Assembly (NCBI GenBank): GCA_900545725.1
Contig: URAI01000047.1
Coordinates: forward strand, 1-19,206
Reading direction: 5' to 3'
Length of the DNA: 19,206 nt
DNA from: an uncultured Eubacterium sp.
Lineage (GTDB): Bacteria > Bacillota > Clostridia > Lachnospirales > Lachnospiraceae
The position numbers were made by a program, and so were the translations under genes. A model generated the notes under the pieces. It did no database searches. It saw only the letters and a program-made list of their open reading frames with translations, and was not told the origin of the DNA. Positions 16,401-19,206 of this stretch are shown here, piece after piece; position 1 is the first letter of the stretch, and each line of letters opens with the position of its first letter.

Positions 16401-18777
16401 TATTGCTTGGAAGATATGTAGCAAGTGAGCCATCAATATGTTCAACAACATTACCTTCCTCATCCTTCATTGTTGCATATACACCTGTATTGTCCTTCTT
16501 TAAAGTAAGTTCAAATGTCTTAGGTGCATCTTCCTTCACCTGATAATCAAGTGATGTCATCTTAGAGCCATACTTATTTACATTAATTCTGTTACCACCA
16601 TCAGACTGGCTTGTGATATTATAACGTCCAAATACGTTATATCTGCCATAGTATCCACCAACACTCATTGCATTAGAAAGATATATTGATGAATCCATAT
16701 TTGTTCCAATGCTGTCTCTTACCATAAGACCAAAACCTTCCTGATTATCAGGCTTAGTTTTTGTTATAAAGTAATCAACCTTAACCTTGGCTGTCATCTC
16801 AAAGTTATCTGTCTGAGGGTTAATAGCTGTATAATAATAAGTAATACCATCCTGACCATCATCAGTACACTTACCTACTCCCTCTTTAGACTCTACTGTA
16901 ATTATTCCGTCTTTGACTTCTGCCTGTTTGCCATCAGCTGTTGACTGTCCAAATACTATTGAATTCCAGCCATACTTCTTAGCTATATCATCATAGTTAT
17001 ATGTAATCTTATCCCTTACAGATACTGTATATTCTGTAGTATATGTCTTATTATCAGACCATACATAAGATATATTAATCTTATAATCGCCTGCATTATC
17101 CTTATCAAATGCAGATGAATCAATCTTAACTTCATCTGTTATATCAAGTTCTGCGCCGCTCTTTAATATACGTGTAACCTTAATACCATCAGATGTAAAT
17201 TCTTCGCCCTTAACATATGTTGTCTTAGATGGATACTGTGTTATATCAAGCTTGTCAATCTCATCTTCCTTAACTGTTAATTCATATGAAACTGTCTTTC
17301 CTGAATATCCCACATTATACTTATATGTTCCTGCCTTAGAAGTATCTAAAGCACCTGTTGTCTCATCTGCTGTTACTGTAAAGCCAGAAGAAATTATTCT
17401 GTTAGAACCATCTGAATAATTGATATTAATCATAAGTCCGTCTTTTCCAGAACCCTCTTCAATCTCCTGTCCAACATAAAATACTGTTTCATTAGGCTGA
17501 TTCTTAATCTCAAGTCCAACTACTGAAGCATCTGATACAACAACAGGTATCTCTATTGACTTGCTTATATCACCATGAGTATGTGTAACCTTGATATTAG
17601 TACTTCCAGCCTTTGAAAAATCATAATCAACTGTTGTTTCTTCATCGCCACTGTTAATAAGCTCTAAAAGGCTCTTAGTAACACCACTGTTATATGAAAC
17701 TGTTGCTTCAAAGCCTGTCCAGTCAACATCCTTTGAACCAAGCTCATATTCTAACTTAACCGGATTATACTCAACATCAATTGATGTCACAACTTCCTTA
17801 ACTACTGTTACAGGAATATCAATCTTTGCTCCATAATAATCAAGTACAATCTTACCATTATCTGTTACAGAATCAAAATCAAATGAATCAACTCGGCAAT
17901 CAGCTGCTGATATTGTTCTCTTTTCAGAACCTATTGTAACGTCTGCACTAAATCCTGTAAGGTCAATATCATCATATGTATTACCCATGATATACTGTGT
18001 CTTAGAAGGCTGTGTAACACTTCCTACTGATACTGTCTGGTTAGTATCTGCATATGATAATGTTACATCAGAATATGTAATTGTACAGTTTCTTGCTGCA
18101 AACATACCAACATACATTGTATTGCCTTTAATTATATCAGAAGCTGCAACTGTTCCTATTACAATACCCTGCATTGAAAGAATGATATCACTTCCAACCT
18201 TCTGGATACATAAGTCATATGTATTGCCCTGTGCTATATCAACTATACCTGCACTTCCTACATATCCATTCTTAGGTGTCTTCCTGTTACCATTATATAC
18301 CTCTGTTGCACTCTTCATTGAAGCGCCTACAAATGTACTGTTTAATGGAGAAGCTTCTGCTGTATTACCATGTTCACCTACAGCAGCTCTTACCATAAGG
18401 CCGAAACCTACCTGCTTATCTGCCTTGATGGCATCTACTCTTGCCTTAGCGGTAATTGTAAAATCTTTATCTGCTGTAAGTTCATAATAAAGATAATCTA
18501 TACCGTCATTACTACCTGCAATCTTACCACCTGTTGATGCAAGTGTTACGCTTGAATCCTTATTTTCCTTTATTGTATTCTTCTCTACTGTTGCACTGTT
18601 ACCGAACACACTCCATGTCCAGCCGTTCCATGCGCTCTTTTCATCAGATACTTTTTCTCCACCAGTAAATGATGTTGCGGCACGTACAACCTGCTGTGTC
18701 CAATCCATTGGCATCATTCCGATAACTAATAATATAGCCATTAAGAATGAGGACACACGCCTGCCTCTTTTTTTCAT
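13450..18777 (-). CDS. Giant surface-anchored PL9 pectate lyase
   Basis: A 1775-residue secreted protein. Order: signal peptide (1-33, cleavage near VRA-ATS); module A (about 36-241); four Ig-like repeats (about 249-590); module B (about 596-826), related to A by W-x-x-x-V-F-G and GFGLMVR motifs and probably carbohydrate-binding; one more beta domain; a PL9 right-handed beta-helix (about 937-1250); two FIVAR helical units (about 1338-1476); a beta domain; an Asn/Gly repeat linker (about 1640-1720); and a membrane segment with KKKRVHK tail. In the lyase, D1106, D1130, D1131 and D1134 have the spacing I recall for the calcium-binding aspartates of Dickeya Pel9A (209, 233, 234, 237), and K1178 in GNGFKMGG fits its catalytic lysine. 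It should cleave polygalacturonate by beta-elimination at the cell surface. No LPXTG is seen before the anchor. The start at 18777 has GGAGG upstream; a TTG frame to 18843 is spurious. Confidence 0.93.
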   Translation of the reverse strand: MKKRGRRVSSFLMAILLVIGMMPMDWTQQVVRAATSFTGGEKVSDEKSAWNGWTWSVFGNSATVEKNTIKENKDSSVTLASTGGKIAGSNDGIDYLYYELTADKDFTITAKARVDAIKADKQVGFGLMVRAAVGEHGNTAEASPLNSTFVGASMKSATEVYNGNRKTPKNGYVGSAGIVDIAQGNTYDLCIQKVGSDIILSMQGIVIGTVAASDIIKGNTMYVGMFAARNCTITYSDVTLSYADTNQTVSVGSVTQPSKTQYIMGNTYDDIDLTGFSADVTIGSEKRTISAADCRVDSFDFDSVTDNGKIVLDYYGAKIDIPVTVVKEVVTSIDVEYNPVKLEYELGSKDVDWTGFEATVSYNSGVTKSLLELINSGDEETTVDYDFSKAGSTNIKVTHTHGDISKSIEIPVVVSDASVVGLEIKNQPNETVFYVGQEIEEGSGKDGLMININYSDGSNRIISSGFTVTADETTGALDTSKAGTYKYNVGYSGKTVSYELTVKEDEIDKLDITQYPSKTTYVKGEEFTSDGIKVTRILKSGAELDITDEVKIDSSAFDKDNAGDYKINISYVWSDNKTYTTEYTVSVRDKITYNYDDIAKKYGWNSIVFGQSTADGKQAEVKDGIITVESKEGVGKCTDDGQDGITYYYTAINPQTDNFEMTAKVKVDYFITKTKPDNQEGFGLMVRDSIGTNMDSSIYLSNAMSVGGYYGRYNVFGRYNITSQSDGGNRINVNKYGSKMTSLDYQVKEDAPKTFELTLKKDNTGVYATMKDEEGNVVEHIDGSLATYLPSNTFSAQEPDKMYIGFMTARGAKIEVDTSTIALTVTSAAADEPQKFAPEKPVNPSVSMNSITETGDEDYTVKVKVNTPGLLTVKQQGKAITSQEYVTAGTYNYATKLTAGDNKIQLYFEPDATFNISSAVPVSANYTVVRNVYQPDSYIYVSPDGTADGDGSKEHPLDLQTAITYCESGQGIYMEGGTYKYSKSAGIWKGNNGTSEAPKVLAADPDNTEDVIIDFSKDDGTASGNTFDISGNYWIIKGLKIVNGGGVRVGGNHNIVMNCDFAGHTNSGLSISRTDGSNNKEDWPSYNEIISCNAYANRDPSDNNADGFAAKLTCGVGNVFKYCVAAFNADDGWDLFSKTATGPIGEVKIYDSICYGNGFYIDADGEVKATAGDGNGFKMGGSGLAVMHEAYNCISFGNKTNGFTNNSDPMGKYIDCMGYNNGGSNLELHVYTGAEPQFTVTNFKSFADSTYQNISTDIAEGDLTETEAEEACISTVRAKGNYFYNAETGKSEDAEGNELTEYDFVSLSELVDYVKGGIGSVKRNEDGTLNLGNFLKVRELSALKAGIEKAEAVINNATEAAKYTTDSIKALSDAAADAKKVLTTHDGQSVIDAKAEAIEAAIAALVNRGDATALNAKVKEAEDILSGDTSKYTKESVEALRKAVGEVKAELTQDKLANATQESLDSLKSKLTKAINDLKVIVVTPTVDVDGDYSDSVNISDSNEDLQKKVLTEDELEAVKNGSVVKITVDITKRADGLTEVEKKAFENVLKNNQVLGKAFDINIVKNIDGSETNVTTTNKSITFSIKLDKELINTDTNVNREYSIVRIHDGKAEFIPCEFDSATGTITFSSDKFSVFAVVYSDTKTDNGNTNNGGNNNNNGNTNNGGNNNNNGNTNNGGNNNNNGNTNNGGNNNNSGNINNGANNVNDANVNNNNNQAGGNADVNNNQNTDKVQSADETVQAGDVKGMYIPVFGMLLLISAGAIVVVSKKKRVHK
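13688..13834 (-). repeat. 36-bp in-frame minisatellite coding the Asn/Gly linker
   Basis: Four near-identical 36-bp units, anchored by TTGGTGTTTCC at 13715, 13751, 13787 and 13823 on the plus strand, encode the 12-residue unit NGNTNNGGNNNN. Degenerate copies continue toward 13660. The unit is a multiple of three, so gain or loss of copies would change linker length without breaking the frame. Confidence 0.9.
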
Positions 18778-18885
18778 AAACCTTAAACCTCCTGTATTAC
18801 TAACCTGATAATATTGACCGTTTCTTAATAAACCTAAAACCAAACCTTTTATAAATACACGTCCAACACAATCTGATTACTTTTT

Positions 18886-18914
18886 ATTATATTAATATTA
18901 TTAACCTATGTCAA
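18886..18914 (-). promoter_or_regulatory. Perfect-consensus sigma-A promoter of the pectate lyase gene
   Basis: On the minus strand TTGACA (18909-18914) is followed by exactly 17 bp and TATAAT (18886-18891). Transcription would start near 18879, giving a leader of about 100 bases before the ATG at 18777. The leader holds several AGGTTT repeats and the GGAGG ribosome site. I see no catabolite-responsive element. Confidence 0.85.
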
Positions 18915-19040
18915 TTCAAATTGTATCATTTGTATAAATTCATTTCCATATACAACTATACTTTTAGTAATTTTTTTATCTATTTCCACTTCATAATTAT
19001 ACAAAAATTTATTTATTAACATTTTTATAATAGTGAACTA

Positions 19041-19062
19041 CCCATTGTCTTAAGACAATGGG
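19041..19062. repeat. 22-bp perfect palindrome, right-end hairpin of the IS element
   Basis: An exact palindrome with a 9-bp stem (CCCATTGTC/GACAATGGG) around a central TTAA. In IS200/IS605 elements such imperfect or perfect hairpins are recognised as single-stranded DNA by the TnpA transposase and also form part of the omegaRNA. It overlaps the stop codon of the alternate tail frame. Confidence 0.8.
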
Positions 19063-19138
19063 CTTTCTGCTTCATCGACCTCGTAACCTACTATCTCCAC
19101 AGGCGTTAATTTGGACAGTCCCTGCCCTATATATTTCT

Positions 19139-19206
19139 TTATGCTATTTGTCTTAATCCTTCTGTCAGTATATTTTTCGCGGCATTGATATCCCTGTCAT
19201 GTTCTG
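19139..19206 (-). CDS. tnpB: TnpB RNA-guided nuclease, C-terminal fragment
   Basis: Partial at the window edge. The minus strand reads EHDRDINAAKNILTEGLRQIA and then stops. HDRDINAAKNI is the third RuvC motif of TnpB/OrfB, containing the catalytic Asp of the nuclease; the preceding zinc ribbon lies outside the window. After the stop codon, another frame reads on to a stop at 19050 with KKYIGQGLSKLTPVEIVGYE, which resembles the LTPVE tail many Firmicutes TnpB proteins carry. The tail therefore seems to have been shifted out of frame by one base near 19152-19156. Whether the nuclease still works depends on the part not seen. Confidence 0.8.
   Translation of the reverse strand, partial: EHDRDINAAKNILTEGLRQIA

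Larger units (their letters stand above)
19033..19206 (-). mobile_element. Right end of an IS200/IS605-family (tnpB-carrying) element
   Basis: This segment holds the last codons of a tnpB, its downstream tail, and a 22-bp perfect palindrome (19041-19062; half-site CCCATTGTCTT) followed by TAGTTCAC. A subterminal hairpin just after tnpB and a GTTCAC-like end are typical of IS605-type right ends. The same region in active elements encodes the omegaRNA scaffold, whose guide is read from the flanking DNA. The boundary near 19033 is an estimate; the left end lies outside the window. Confidence 0.75.

Noticed and set aside
18778..18843. 22-residue N-terminal extension of the pectate lyase from a TTG
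   Set aside because: It has no ribosome site, contains the real GGAGG, and would place extra residues before a normal signal peptide.

Overview
The window is AT-rich DNA (roughly one third G+C by eye) with strong AGGAGG-type ribosome binding sites, an McsA-McsB-ClpC arginine-phosphorylation operon, a RadA, and a very large cell-surface pectate lyase. This fits a low-GC Clostridia genome, most likely a gut Lachnospiraceae pectin degrader of the Lachnospira (Eubacterium) eligens kind. The taxon is inferred from gene content and protein resemblance, not from a marker gene. Almost every gene lies on the minus strand; the only plus-strand gene I support is a small Gly/Cys-rich protein near 13.1 kb.

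Layout, left to right (minus-strand genes are transcribed right to left). Positions 1-220 look like the promoter and leader of a stable-RNA, probably rRNA, operon that leaves the window at the left edge. At 244-336 a long imperfect hairpin separates it from a radA plus soluble chemoreceptor-domain pair (379-2438). A gene-poor AT-rich gap (2439-2937) and a small orphan beta-rich protein (2938-3354) follow. The segment 3473-9163 is one apparent operon: a MurJ/SpoVB-type flippase, mcsA, mcsB and clpC, with no ctsR beside it. It is followed on the map by a second apparent operon (9283-12759): a GT2-GtrA fusion, an NAGPA-domain membrane protein and an exported protein of unknown function. Together these look like a lipid-linked sugar or envelope glycan modification unit.

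At 12998-13249 (+) is an 83-residue protein with 15 cysteines and two copies of an S-C-x-W-hydrophobic-C block. It converges on a strong bidirectional terminator with the 1775-residue minus-strand protein at 13450-18777. That protein has a signal peptide, two related N-terminal modules separated by Ig-like repeats, a PL9 pectate lyase beta-helix with the calcium-binding aspartates and the lysine in place, FIVAR helices, an Asn/Gly 36-bp minisatellite linker and a C-terminal membrane anchor without LPXTG. It is preceded by an exactly consensus sigma-A promoter. The right edge (about 19033-19206) holds the 3' end of an IS200/IS605-type tnpB and its right-end hairpin, with a disrupted reading frame in the tail; its presumptive omegaRNA guide would be read from the region upstream of the pectate lyase.

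The points most worth a second look are the Gly/Cys repeat protein, the tnpB/omegaRNA end, the clpC operon without ctsR but with a palindrome at its predicted start site, and the GT2-GtrA/NAGPA/orphan cassette.
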